Shown piece by piece: positions 1 through 8,219 of a stretch of DNA of 44,192 nt. The stretch is from Methanosarcina sp. (lineage in GTDB: Archaea; Halobacteriota; Methanosarcinia; Methanosarcinales; Methanosarcinaceae): NCBI GenBank assembly GCA_003164755.1, contig PLUB01000044.1, positions 1 through 44,192 on the forward strand, given 5' to 3'. Every line of letters begins with the position of its first letter. Within the stretch, counting starts at the first letter, position 1. Under the pieces are notes generated by a model. It was not told the origin of the DNA, did not search any database, and saw only the letters and a program-made list of their open reading frames with translations. Made by a program: the position numbers and the translations under genes.

Positions 1-277
1 CTGGAAGTATGGATAATCCCCACAAAAACAGGACCCAGACCCAATTAGTAAGCTTACAAAACTGGTATTTCAATGTATATGCTTTAAAAATAATTATTAA
101 TATTTAATTGCTCTTTGACTGTATAATATTTAATGCAGCATTATTTTTCGTATCATTAATTTAAAATAACGTGGCCTATAAAAATGACAATTGCTAGATA
201 TGTACATCAGTACATAAAAAGAGAGTAGAATTTACAACATCACATTCTTCTGAAAATAAAGTAGAAGTGCGTATTTA
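1..277. other. AT-rich intergenic start of window
   Basis: No supportable gene. The stretch is strongly AT-rich and presumably contains the promoter of the small secreted protein that follows, but I could not pick one TATA box over several candidates. Confidence 0.4.
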
Positions 278-550
278 ATGGAGAAACAACCATTTGACAG
301 AAGAAAAGGTATACTAGCTATTTTAGTAGTATTTCTTGTAATAATTTCAATGACTTCTACTGTAGTAAGTGCAGCAGGTGAATACCGTGAAAAACACCAA
401 GGCGACGGCCACCACTACTGCGGTGGTTCAGGATATCAAAGCCTTACCACCCTAAGCATCACCCAATACGACCATGTAAGGTACAACGCTAACTGTGACT
501 GGGGGTGGAGCCCTACACTTACTAGTGGGTATAGACCTGCTAATCAGTGA
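278..550 (+). CDS. small secreted protein with signal peptide, function unknown
   Basis: A 90-residue protein. Residues 8-11 are basic (DRRK), residues 12-31 form a hydrophobic helix (ILAILVVFLVIISMTSTVV) and a signal-peptidase-like SAA follows at about 31-33, so it is probably exported and cleaved. The roughly 55-residue mature part is rich in His, Tyr, Gly and Trp, with two cysteines (in HYCGG and ANCDWGW) that could form a disulfide or bind metal. The family is not recognised. No good Shine-Dalgarno precedes the ATG, so the message may be leaderless or weakly translated. The signal peptide makes a chance frame unlikely, but nothing in the context tells its job. Confidence 0.6.
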   Translation: MEKQPFDRRKGILAILVVFLVIISMTSTVVSAAGEYREKHQGDGHHYCGGSGYQSLTTLSITQYDHVRYNANCDWGWSPTLTSGYRPANQ

Positions 551-1027
551 AAATAAACACCTGTAATAGATTCAAATTTTAAAGTCAACTCTGCTCTTAT
601 TACAATATATCTAAAAATCTTTAAATTTCAATTGGCTCTGTATCACTTTACTTCATCACAAAAACAGATTACATACCCAATATTTTTATTAATAAAGCTT
701 CTGTTTTTTGATTTTCATTTATACATAGCTTTTGTGATAAAGTCTCTGAATTTCCTAGCTCCATACGAAATAAGAAAAGGTTACTGATCTATGACTCCTG
801 GAGCTTATGGGACTCATAGAACATATGGAGCTCATGGAACACTTTGAACTAATTTACATATACAACTATTATAAATAGAATATTATGGAAAAAATAATTA
901 TATAATATAGAAATGTATTTAGTATATTTTGATGCAGGTTAAGTATAAATTAATTAATTAATTAGTATATGATGTCTGGTTGGTTTGTCAGAAATTGGAT
1001 AATGGATTTCAAATAGTATGGTAAAAT
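551..1027. other. intergenic; tiny repetitive frame
   Basis: Mostly AT-rich with no convincing gene. At 791-847 (+) an 18-codon frame carries an imperfect repeat of the peptide unit Gly-Ala-Tyr/His-Gly-Thr (GAYGTHRTYGAHGT). It may be debris of a low-complexity secreted protein like others in this window, or chance. Confidence 0.3.
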
Positions 1028-1162
1028 TTAGACACTGGCGCCAGAACTTGCATTATCGCCTACCATAAAACTGTTACTGGCGCTGCTTTTACCATTACTA
1101 TGGATAACACTAACTTCTGTAGCTGTCAATGGAAATATACAGAAAATTAGTAACAGAATCAT
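1028..1162 (-). CDS. 44-residue secreted peptide or 5' remnant of a secreted protein gene
   Basis: Frame MILLLIFCIFPLTATEVSVI... on the minus strand. Residues 1-14 are a hydrophobic signal-peptide-like core ending in PLTATEV, followed by a Ser/Asn/Gly-rich stretch (HSNGKSSASNSFMVGDNASS). Composition looks like the start of an exported surface protein rather than random AT-rich DNA. It stops after 44 residues and no continuation was found in the other frames, so it is either a genuine mini-protein or a truncated gene. It lies 35 bp beyond the end of a broken frame on the same strand (1198-1422). Family not recognised. Confidence 0.45.
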   Translation of the reverse strand: MILLLIFCIFPLTATEVSVIHSNGKSSASNSFMVGDNASSGASV

Positions 1163-1197
1163 CAGTTTCTTTTAAATTTAATTCATTTTTTACATCA

Positions 1198-1422
1198 TTA
1201 ATTTATATAGTAGCTTCTTGACTTTTTAACATAATAATTATCTTGCTTGAGACTAACTTTTTCCGATTTATTGATTAGTGTGACACGGCTGATCTTATGT
1301 GTCAAAAAATCAATTTTCTTTGCTGCCATACCGCCTTCAATGTATAATCCTAAACCGCTATCATCGACAATTTTAGCAGGTAATATTGTAAACGATTCAT
1401 TAATGTACGGTGCAATGAACCA
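1198..1422 (-). pseudogene. C-terminal remnant of an unrecognised protein
   Basis: An open minus-strand frame of 74 codons without a proper start. It reads WFIAPYINESFTILPAK..., then GLGLYIEGGMAAKKIDFLTH..., and ends KKSRSYYIN. The residue mix is clearly protein-like. The frame is bounded upstream by an in-frame TAG at 1423-1425 and stays open for more than ten codons beyond it (..TYRSVRVFFRIIH). This is probably the tail of a decayed gene. Because Methanosarcina can read UAG as pyrrolysine, readthrough cannot be excluded, but no start codon was found. Function unknown. Confidence 0.45.
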
Positions 1423-1592
1423 CTAATGAATTATTCTGAAGAATACACGTACGCTCCGGTATGTAATACTGCTGAATGGGAAGCGGGAAATAAATAATTC
1501 ATGGGTAAAGAAGACTAACGAAAAATAGAATCCATATGGCAGAATGTTAAAAGATTAAAAATAGTTATCATGACCAAAGAATAGTAATAGGT

Positions 1593-2155
1593 ATGAATAT
1601 CAAAGATATATGTTGTATGAAGTCTCCAATAACTATACAGAACGCGGTGGCATCCACTACGTTGGCTGAAGATTTAGATCTACCTAAGATCGAAGCTGGG
1701 CTGGAAGGCGCAGAATATAACAAAACGAAGTTCTCTGGTCTCGTTACATAGCTAAAGATCCGAAGGCTGCTTTTTTAATATTTACTTCCAGGAAAGTGGT
1801 ATGCACTGGAGCTAAGAGCACCAAGAACGCTCATGCGGCCATAATCAATCTGGCTAACACACTAAAGGACATCGGCTTCGATAAAATAGACCCAGAACCT
1901 GAAGTTCGTGTTCAGAACATTGTAGTTTCCGCAGATTTGGAAACGCAGCTAAACTTGAACAGTATTGTTATGGCCTTTGGCATAGAAAACGTCGAATACG
2001 AGCCAGAGGTATTTCCTGGGCTTGTTTATAGGATTGAGGTTCCAAAGTTAGTAGTGCTCGTATTCAGCTCTGGCAAGTTGGTGATCACAGGTGGGAAATG
2101 TGAAGATGATTGCAATGAGGGTCTGCGGATCGTTATGACAGATTTCGACAACTAA
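1593..2155 (+). pseudogene. frameshifted TATA-binding protein (TBP) gene
   Basis: The first part (1593-1751) encodes [20 protein letters not shown] and then [14 protein letters not shown] before a TAG. The second part, one frame over, resumes at about 1748 with AKDPKAAFLIFTSRKVVCTG and continues to 2155. Together they show both halves of the TBP saddle: GLV..KDPKAAFLIF in repeat 1, VQNIVVSADL and FPGLVYRIEVPKLVVLVFSS in repeat 2, then GKLVITGGK. Loss of one T near 1745 (GTTTAC to GTTAC) explains the break. The C-terminus (GLRIVMTDFDN) stops a few residues short of normal archaeal TBPs. TBP binds the TATA box and recruits TFB and RNA polymerase; Methanosarcina species usually carry several TBP genes, so this looks like a dispensable extra copy now dead. 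A programmed frameshift or sequencing error is less likely. Confidence 0.85.
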
Positions 2156-2252
2156 GGACTTATTTATGAAATATATCCTCTAAGTCTCGTAAACTCGTAA
2201 CTGATACCACACACAAAATTGGAAAGTACATAAGAGAATAAGAGGGAAAAAT

Positions 2253-2510
2253 ATGCATATAACCAACAGGACAGAAACAGAAGATACGATATTTGAATTT
2301 ACACTTTCTCACTCCTGCTTACCTAGAAACTCATTCAATCAGACCCTAGTATACATTTTAAGAGGAAATGACGGCTTAGACTTTGCAGAAATAAATAGCT
2401 CTCAGATAATTACAAGAACAGGCAACTTTGAAGAAAGAAAAATATCGAGACGGTACATTGAAGAGCGAGGGAATAGAAAAACAAGCTATACAATTTCAGG
2501 ACCTACTTGA
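2253..2510 (+). CDS. hypothetical protein, 85 residues
   Basis: Open frame beginning MHITNRTETEDTIFEF just after a GAGGGAAAAAT stretch that could serve as a weak ribosome binding site. The sequence is hydrophilic with a mixed charged C-terminus (FEERKISRRYIEERGNRKTS) and no signal peptide or membrane helix. I recognise no family. It lies 97 bp downstream of the TBP relic on the same strand. Could be a fragment of a decayed gene or a chance frame. Confidence 0.3.
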   Translation: MHITNRTETEDTIFEFTLSHSCLPRNSFNQTLVYILRGNDGLDFAEINSSQIITRTGNFEERKISRRYIEERGNRKTSYTISGPT

Positions 2511-3261
2511 TGATTTGCATAGGGTTCTTTCATAATTTTTTCCATTTTTTTTGCATCTGTTTCTAGTATATTTTTGTGTTTAATATGGGTTATTGAAGGG
2601 AAAAATACCAATGTCAAAATATCAAGTCTACTGATTATTATTTCTGAAAAAAGTTCTAATGTCTTTGGAATAGCTGGTAAGTCAAACGTATAGCAACCCT
2701 TAGATAATAGTGAATTTTTAAGTTGAGTGAACAAAAATAAGAAAAATACTCATTTTTGGTTCAGAATATGGATAATATAATTATGCAAAAAAGAAATCAT
2801 CCATTAGACTATAGTATTACTTTTATTGAGATATTAACATAAGATCGATGTATCGTATATAATGGGGAAAATGAAAAAAAAAGAGAATGAATATAAAGAT
2901 AGAATAATCCTATACATTAAAGATAATAAATACGTTAAGAACTTAGTATAAATTGCGTTCTCATCTGCTTTACATAGCAGTAATCTATCCCAAAAACCCA
3001 CCTATACAATACTTCACAAAAATTTACTCCATAGAATAAAGAGATAAAATCATAAAATACAAACTAGTGGTTCAAATATCAAATCTCTTCTATGTCGGAT
3101 TGTACATTATGAACTTCAATTATTTTTCAGATGAGAACGTAACTACTCGTGTAAAAGCTATCAACAGCCTTTAATTTGTGCTATTAAACTGTGTTTTATT
3201 GGATTCATTACTTAAATAGACCCTTTTGATTCTGAAAATCAGTGCCAATTTTCGATATCCA
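2511..3261. other. intergenic with 12-bp inverted repeats
   Basis: No supportable gene. A perfect 12-bp inverted repeat, CGTTCTCATCTG at 2956-2967 and CAGATGAGAACG at 3128-3139, encloses about 160 bp without coding content. This could be the outline of a small MITE-like element, but only the ends match and no target-site duplication is obvious. Confidence 0.35.
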
Positions 3262-3545
3262 TCAAAATTAATTCTCAAATAAATACCAATCTTAGGCATA
3301 AATTGATAAATAAATCCCAAAATTAATTCTATTTAATCAGTAAAATGCCAAATGATACTGAATTAAATCGAGTAGTTGGCATAAAAAAGCCTTAATTAGC
3401 AAAAAATCATCAAATAAATCGCTATGACCTAAAAATCCACGGAAACCGTCGTGTTCTCTTTCATGATCTTTATCACGACCGCTGCCATACTCACCACTGT
3501 CACCAAAACCTCTTAGCCCACGAAACCCAGTTAAACTACATTCGT
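3262..3545. repeat. copy 1 of a diverged 280-bp repeat (other copy 41008-41287)
   Basis: Both copies begin with the same 20 bases (TCAAAATTAATTCTCAAATA) and can be followed base by base for about 280 bp with many substitutions and few indels. The repeat covers the 3' part of the minus-strand gene 3337-3642 plus its downstream flank, which indicates an old duplication of a gene rather than a transposon end. Confidence 0.7.
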
Positions 3546-3642
3546 GACCCACCGGGCGATTTTTTGGCTGAGGAGTTACTTTTATTGCAATATAATAAGA
3601 ACTCCACCATGAGCCTATTACTGGCCTATTTCGTACCTTCAT
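3337..3642 (-). CDS. Gly/Arg/Asp-rich hypothetical protein, 101 residues
   Basis: Minus-strand protein beginning MKVRNRPVIGSWWSSYYIAI. A central low-complexity segment (GFRGLRGFGDSGEYGSGRDK, then DHEREHDGFRGFLGHSDLFD) is followed by a hydrophobic tail (DDFLLIKAFLCQLLDLIQYH). No signal peptide. The decayed relative at 41.0-41.3 kb aligns in this frame (EYGNGLDRDHD against EYGSGRDKDHE; HTDLFDYFSLIVAFLC against HSDLFDDFLLIKAFLC), which supports this as the true reading frame. The N-terminal third is less certain because the homology fades there. Function unknown. Confidence 0.45.
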   Translation of the reverse strand: MKVRNRPVIGSWWSSYYIAIKVTPQPKNRPVGHECSLTGFRGLRGFGDSGEYGSGRDKDHEREHDGFRGFLGHSDLFDDFLLIKAFLCQLLDLIQYHLAFY

Positions 3643-3811
3643 TTTCAGCTTTCTCTATTGTATTAGGTATGATATCATCTGAAGCCGGGGTTATGATCCT
3701 GAAATTTTAAACCCGAGCACCCTATTGTCGATCTTGTTCCAGCTAAGGATGTAGATTCTGTAGAATTAGTATTGAAACAAGCTGAAGCACTTTCAAATTT
3801 GTGGACAGGTT

Positions 3812-4151
3812 AATAAATATTGAAATTTTGATCAATCATGGTTTACATTAGGTAAAACTCAGCTGTTGGAAGTGAGATCTAAAAGTGCAGATTCCTTGAG
3901 TTTTCGCTAATAAATTTGCTGACTATGGATTGAATCTCCATAAATATTATAGAGCAAAATATGAAAATATAAGTGCTCTGAACAAAAAGTTGGATGTTTC
4001 TCAAGAGCCTTTTATTTACTATCTCGATATATAGAGAGTGCACAGCCAATTAATATCACTTTTGGTGTTTTGCTTTATATTATCTAAATTCCTCTTAGAA
4101 AAACCCATTTCCACAAACAGAATACTAATTTCATGGGAATCGACCCTATGA
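3812..4151 (+). pseudogene. unrecognised gene relic with frameshift and in-frame TAG
   Basis: Frame one (about 3812-3890) reads NFDQSWFTLGKTQLLEVRSK. A shifted frame from 3900 reads FANKFADYGLNLHKYYRAKY..., reaches YYLDI, meets TAG at 4032-4034 and continues RVHSQLISLLVFCFILSKFL... to a TGA at 4151. The residue mix and a plausible membrane helix after the TAG suggest decayed coding DNA. About 100 bp upstream, another short frame (PEHPIVDLVPAKDVDSVELV, about 3710-3815) may be an earlier part of the same gene. Family not recognised; UAG readthrough would not repair the upstream shift. Confidence 0.4.
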
Positions 4152-4523
4152 ACTCCATAATTCAATTAGCCCATGACCTTACGATTATGGAAAGGAAGTT
4201 ACAAAAGAATAAGATGGAAAGTAATTTCGTTTGTTTAGGCCTGTAATCCGAAGAATTTGGTGTTTATTTCGGGTAGTTTTAAAGAGTGTGAAGAGGTTTC
4301 TCAAAATCTTTTAAGAAATCACATCATTTTAGTTAATCTATTTTAGATTATAGTAATAATGGGAGATAATATTCTACAACTAATATATAATATCAGTGAA
4401 TTGATATTGAAATATGATTATAAATAGAATACCAATAATATTTAGGTTAATATCTAGCTAAAAATTAGAGGATATATTAATGAATACCAAATGATTAAGT
4501 AACTAATCTAGAAAACAGCATCA
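4152..4523. other. intergenic, nothing recognised
   Basis: AT-rich DNA with only short broken frames. A segment near 4213-4235 loosely resembles one near 8366-8388 (19 of 23 bases), which hints at shared debris, but I could not define an element. Confidence 0.3.
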
Positions 4524-4697
4524 TTGAAGCTAAATAGATTCCATCCAAAGTCTGCGAAACTTATTAATTTATGCCCCAAGTATGCAGGCTTCTGTGCCTA
4601 TTACAAAAGTTTTCCCTGCAGACCTAAAAGTTTAATACTGGATTCTATCTGCACATACCACTTGCCACATTTCCTCATGAGAAAAAATGGGGAATAG
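4524..4697 (+). CDS. possible 57-residue cysteine-containing frame
   Basis: A TTG-initiated frame with four cysteines, three of them in a cluster (LCPKYAGFCAYYKSFPCRPK, then ICTYH). The clustered cysteines look non-random, but there is no convincing Shine-Dalgarno and the frame is short. It lies 184 bp upstream of the DUF1616 gene on the same strand. It may be the tail of a decayed gene. Low confidence. Confidence 0.25.
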   Translation: MKLNRFHPKSAKLINLCPKYAGFCAYYKSFPCRPKSLILDSICTYHLPHFLMRKNGE

Positions 4698-4880
4698 GCA
4701 GGATATTTGTGAAAGGGGGATGGAAGGGAATAAACGATGTGAAATTTTTTGAAAATTCTGAATAAATATTCATTAAGGTAAAAAATAAAGCGAAAGGATA
4801 AAATGCATCAGAAAAAGCATTTACTTTCCTGAAAAAAATGAATGATAACCAATTTTTTTGACGATGGCCGGATGACCTAA

Positions 4881-5798
4881 ATGACCGGAAAGAAAATTCC
4901 CTCAGACCTCTTGATCGTTATTGTGTTCGTGCTCCTCACAGATATCTTTGTGCTCACGCCCGAATTAAGTGATACTGTAATAAGAAATATACTTGGCGTA
5001 CCACTCGTGCTTTTTCTACCAGGTAATTCTCTTATCGCAGCACTATTTCCTGCAAAGTGCGACATTGACGGAATCGAGAGGATAGCTCTTTCATTTGGGC
5101 TGAGCATTGCAATAGTACCCCTGATAGGGCTTGGCCTTAACTTCACTCCCTGGGGAATAAGGCTCCTACCAATCCTCATAAGCGTTTCAGTTTTCATCTT
5201 TGTCATGTGCGAGATTGCATACCTGCGGCGGGCAAAACTTTCAGAAAGTGAAGCTTTCAAAGTACCCTTTAGGGAAATGGTACTTTCTCTTAGAGCCGAG
5301 ATCCTGGAAAAGCCGGTATCAAGACTGGATAAAGCACTTACAATTTTTATGACCATCTCAATTCTCCTATCTGTCACAACTCTTGCATATATAATTCTAA
5401 TCCCAAAGGAAGGAGAACATTTCACCGAGTTCTATATTCTCGGGCTTGAAGGAAAAGCCAACAACTACACCACAAAATATGTTATCGGGGAAAACGGCAC
5501 TGTAATAGTGGGAATAATAAACCATGAGCATAGGCCCATGAACTATACAATGGAGATAAAACTTAAAAATAAATATCTACCTCTTCCGGGAAACCAGAAA
5601 AAAATCAGTCTTGCTAATAATGAGATCTGGAAAGAACCAGTTACTTTTACACCCTCTTCCGAGGGAAAGAACATGAAGCTTGAGTTCCTGCTATTCAACG
5701 AAACCGACAGAATTGTGCCCTACAGAGATTTGCATCTCTGGATAGATGTAAACACAAAAAAAGCAACTGAGGCCTTAGATATTAAGAAATCTAAATGA
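4881..5798 (+). CDS. DUF1616 family membrane protein
   Basis: A 305-residue integral membrane protein. Helices fall at about residues 9-27, 36-57, 67-87, 92-114 and 152-174, followed by a roughly 130-residue soluble domain (ILGLEGKANNYTTKYVIGEN, NHEHRPMNYTMEIKL, KLEFLLFN) that resembles the beta-rich outer domain of the DUF1616 family. Members are common in methanogens and often lie near surface-glycan or cell-envelope genes; the biochemical role is unknown. Length fits the family (about 300-340). The start is the first ATG after an in-frame region without hydrophobic sequence; the Shine-Dalgarno is poor. No operon partner lies within 1 kb downstream. Confidence 0.85.
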   Translation: MTGKKIPSDLLIVIVFVLLTDIFVLTPELSDTVIRNILGVPLVLFLPGNSLIAALFPAKCDIDGIERIALSFGLSIAIVPLIGLGLNFTPWGIRLLPILISVSVFIFVMCEIAYLRRAKLSESEAFKVPFREMVLSLRAEILEKPVSRLDKALTIFMTISILLSVTTLAYIILIPKEGEHFTEFYILGLEGKANNYTTKYVIGENGTVIVGIINHEHRPMNYTMEIKLKNKYLPLPGNQKKISLANNEIWKEPVTFTPSSEGKNMKLEFLLFNETDRIVPYRDLHLWIDVNTKKATEALDIKKSK

Positions 5799-7099
5799 AA
5801 AAAGCTATCGAAAATTTTGACAACGGAGCTCGTACAGCAAACTGTATTCAATTTTTTCAAAAAGAGAAAATGAAGTAACAAACTTCCATGAAACTGAATG
5901 CAATTGAGAATTAAATTATCATAAAATTTAGTACGGAAAAAACGGGCCATATAGATCTCGAAAAGGTATCAAATTGGATAAAAATTATCAAGCTAAGCAG
6001 CTTTCGACATTTCGCAGATGTACAGCTGTATAATTTGTTTGTCTTTTTGGCCACAATTATTAATTGGAAATATATTAATTTTTAAATTATTGCCACATTG
6101 AGAAAATATATCCCATTCTTGCGTACATATGCAGAAAGTGGGTAGCTTTAAGCATTTTATTTCTATGAATCTTTGCAGAAGAAGCAGTTGGGAGCAAAAG
6201 AGAAAAAATGTTCTGAATAAATTACAGGAACCAAAAGAAGATCCAGGAATAAATCGTGAAAAATCAAATTGAGTACTGCACCTCATCCCAAATGATAGAA
6301 TATCCTTCAGGTAGATAACTCAGTTTATTGAAACTTAAAAATGTTCGATTCAAGTTTGCTCAACTTTCCTCAATTTAAGCACATTTAACTTTACTTTCGC
6401 CTGCTCTACTGTTCAAGAATGCACTCTTTTATTATGACAGATGTCACATTTTCAACGGATCGATAAAACTTGCTACTTGACCATAGACCCCCATCAAAAT
6501 CTCTTTTTGATTTAAGGATGAGGCTAGTGGCATTTTTCCATGAAAATAGCGGTAAAAATAGACAATCAATGTTTTTTAATTCCCTTATTTGTAGGATCTA
6601 GTGTAGCGATACTTGAGCACCAACACTATGTAATAGGTAATCTGACTATAAGGTATATCGTTAAGGCTATTTAATTTTCAATGTGCATCAAATACAGATC
6701 AAAGGTGTGTGGTACCGCCTCTGAAAATGGTGCCAAAAATAAACTCATTTAACAAAGAAGTGATGAATTGGAAGGATAGACTACTACAAAAAAATAATGG
6801 AATTCACGTCATAACATACCTAAAGAACAGATATTCTTGATCCTCAGCACTCGCAAAGTAATAAAATCAACTAAATAATAGTTGAACCAGAATTTTAGAA
6901 AAGTCAGTCCATAATAAAAGTAGTCTGCTGATCGTAAGGCATGCCAAAAATTTTTTATTCCAAAACGGACATTATTTAATAGATCTATCTTTGTATTTAT
7001 GCGCATAAAGAGAAGCAATTTCTCACTTAGATGTTGTATCTAACAAATACTCAGGAATAATGATAAGAAACCTTCACATATCTGGAGGCAATAATCCGA
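5799..7099. other. intergenic with repeat copy and possible relics
   Basis: Holds one copy of the dispersed hairpin repeat (6014-6132). On the minus strand between about 6430 and 6665, protein-like frames appear (TYYIVLVLKYRYTRSYK and MPLASSLNQKEILMGVYGQV), which may be transposase debris, with an IS200-type N-terminus a weak possibility. No intact gene is supported. Confidence 0.4.
6014..6132 (+). repeat. dispersed hairpin repeat, copy A
   Basis: Shares with copies B-F the core CATTGAGAAAA preceded by a run like TTAATTTTTAAATTATTG, and ends in imperfect terminal inverted repeats (GCAGATGTAC at 6014-6023 against GTACATATGC at 6123-6132, 9 of 10 paired). Non-coding and MITE-like. Confidence 0.6.
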
Positions 7100-7276
7100 A
7101 TGCCTGCATGCCAAGACTGTAGATTTTATGCATCTGTTGATGAGCAAAAAGGTGAATGTTTTAGCCTAGGCTTTGAAGTATGTGGTAAAACCGATTCAAA
7201 GAAGTACCCAGAACGGGCTTTCAGGCCAAATAAAGGTCCAAAATCAAAAAAATCAGGAGCTCCAACGAGATTTTAG
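7100..7276 (+). CDS. 58-residue four-cysteine protein
   Basis: Reads MPACQDCRFYASVDEQKGEC, then FSLGFEVCGKTDSKKYPERA and a basic tail. The cysteines sit at residues 4, 7, 20 and 28 (CX2C-X12-C-X7-C), a spacing suited to a zinc or iron-sulfur site. GGAGG at 7084-7088, 11 bases before the ATG, supports translation. The pattern C-x2-C-[RK]-F-[YF]...G-[ED]-C recalls small iron-sulfur subunits such as those of glycyl-radical enzyme complexes, but this is only a resemblance. Just downstream (about 7265-7400) further frames such as EKDVEMCEWIKADLQPGKNA occur out of frame, so this could be the intact start of a once larger gene. Nothing nearby gives a function. Confidence 0.55.
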   Translation: MPACQDCRFYASVDEQKGECFSLGFEVCGKTDSKKYPERAFRPNKGPKSKKSGAPTRF

Positions 7277-7469
7277 GAGAAATTGCTAAAGAAATTGTTG
7301 GAAGATGGGTATAGAAAAAGCGAAAAAGATGTTGAAATGTGTGAATGGATTAAAGCAGACCTTCAGCCTGGAAAAAATGCCGAAAGGGTTATAATAATTT
7401 TTACTCTTTTGGCTCGCCGGCATTAAATGGCCTAAATAAAATTGCATTCAAGGTTTTAGCCAATTTTTT

Positions 7470-7590
7470 GCAGACATACACAAGGATGTCATATCTTTTC
7501 TCAATATGACAATAACTTAAAAATCTATATAACTTTCAATAAATAGTAGTACCAAATACACAAATAAATTGTACCGTTGTGTACATCTAA
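7470..7590 (-). repeat. dispersed hairpin repeat, copy B (inverted)
   Basis: Reverse-oriented copy. Its segment 7487-7587 matches the reverse complement of 8104-8204 over 101 bp with one visible mismatch (TTTATTGAAAG against TTCATTGAAAG). Terminal segments AGACATACACAA and TTGTGTACATCT form an imperfect inverted repeat. Confidence 0.75.
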
Positions 7591-7633
7591 GGAATGGTGG
7601 ATAAAAAACATTATTCTCCATTTAAGATGACAA

Positions 7634-7789
7634 ATGGAAATTTTTAAGATTATATATCTTAAAATAAAGGTTCAAGACATTGCTGTTAACTCCTATGATA
7701 TTTCACATTATGGAAGAATAGACCCCCAATATATAAAGGGATTAAGCCCAATAATGAAACTTCTTGGAGTACACGTTATATATATTTGA
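7634..7789 (+). CDS. 51-residue frame inside the inverted-repeat unit
   Basis: Reads MEIFKIIYLKIKVQDIAVNS, then YDISHYGRIDPQYIKGLSPI and ends LLGVHVIYI. Residue use (Tyr-Asp-Ile-Ser, Gly-Arg-Ile-Asp-Pro) is protein-like, but there is no strong Shine-Dalgarno and I recognise no family. It may be a fragment of a captured gene. Confidence 0.3.
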   Translation: MEIFKIIYLKIKVQDIAVNSYDISHYGRIDPQYIKGLSPIMKLLGVHVIYI

Positions 7790-8103
7790 TATAATTGGAA
7801 GCTTAGGTTAACACTTGATATTATTAGCCTTATTTAGATAGTATAAATTTCATCAAAATTATCTTGGATTTGTAAGTTAACAATTTAACAACCTAAAAAA
7901 TGCATAAGCATGAAGATGTTGTTTTATCTTAGCATTTTTACTATCAAATTTTATATGCATTTTCAATTATGCTTTCTAATATTTATATAATTTATCAAAT
8001 TCAATCTCAAAAATTCGATCAAAATTTGGAAAAATAACCATAATATTACTTTTTCATTTCCTTTAAATATAAAAATATTCTTTCAACCGACCGACATTCT
8101 GTG
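7790..8103. other. AT-rich interior of the inverted-repeat unit
   Basis: No frame or structure I can support; roughly 75-80% A+T. Confidence 0.4.
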
Positions 8104-8219
8104 GATGTACACAACGGTACAATTTATTTGTGTATTTGGTACTACTATTCATTGAAAGTTATATAGATTTTTAAGTTATTGTCATATTGAGAAAAGATAT
8201 GACACATTTGTGCTCATGC
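8100..8219 (+). repeat. dispersed hairpin repeat, copy C
   Basis: Direct-oriented partner of copy B. Contains the hairpin GTCATAT-TGAGAAAAG-ATATGAC (7-bp stem). In copy F the same stem reads GCTATAT...ATATAGC, so both sides changed together. Confidence 0.75.

Larger units (their letters stand above)
7487..8204. mobile_element. unit bounded by 101-bp near-identical inverted repeats
   Basis: Two copies of the dispersed repeat face each other (7487-7587 and 8104-8204) and are about 99% identical, far closer to each other than to the four other copies in the window. They enclose 516 bp with one 51-codon frame. This is either a composite MITE-like transposon, or a recent inverted duplication kept uniform by gene conversion. 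No transposase motif was recognised inside, so mobility would have to be supplied in trans. Confidence 0.5.

Noticed and set aside
2486..2734. 82-codon minus-strand frame after the small hypothetical gene
   Set aside because: No ribosome site, no recognisable motif, and overlaps the end of the plus-strand frame; left as probable chance.
4877..5425. 182-codon minus-strand frame opposite the DUF1616 gene
   Set aside because: It is the shadow of a protein with clear membrane helices and family motifs on the plus strand.
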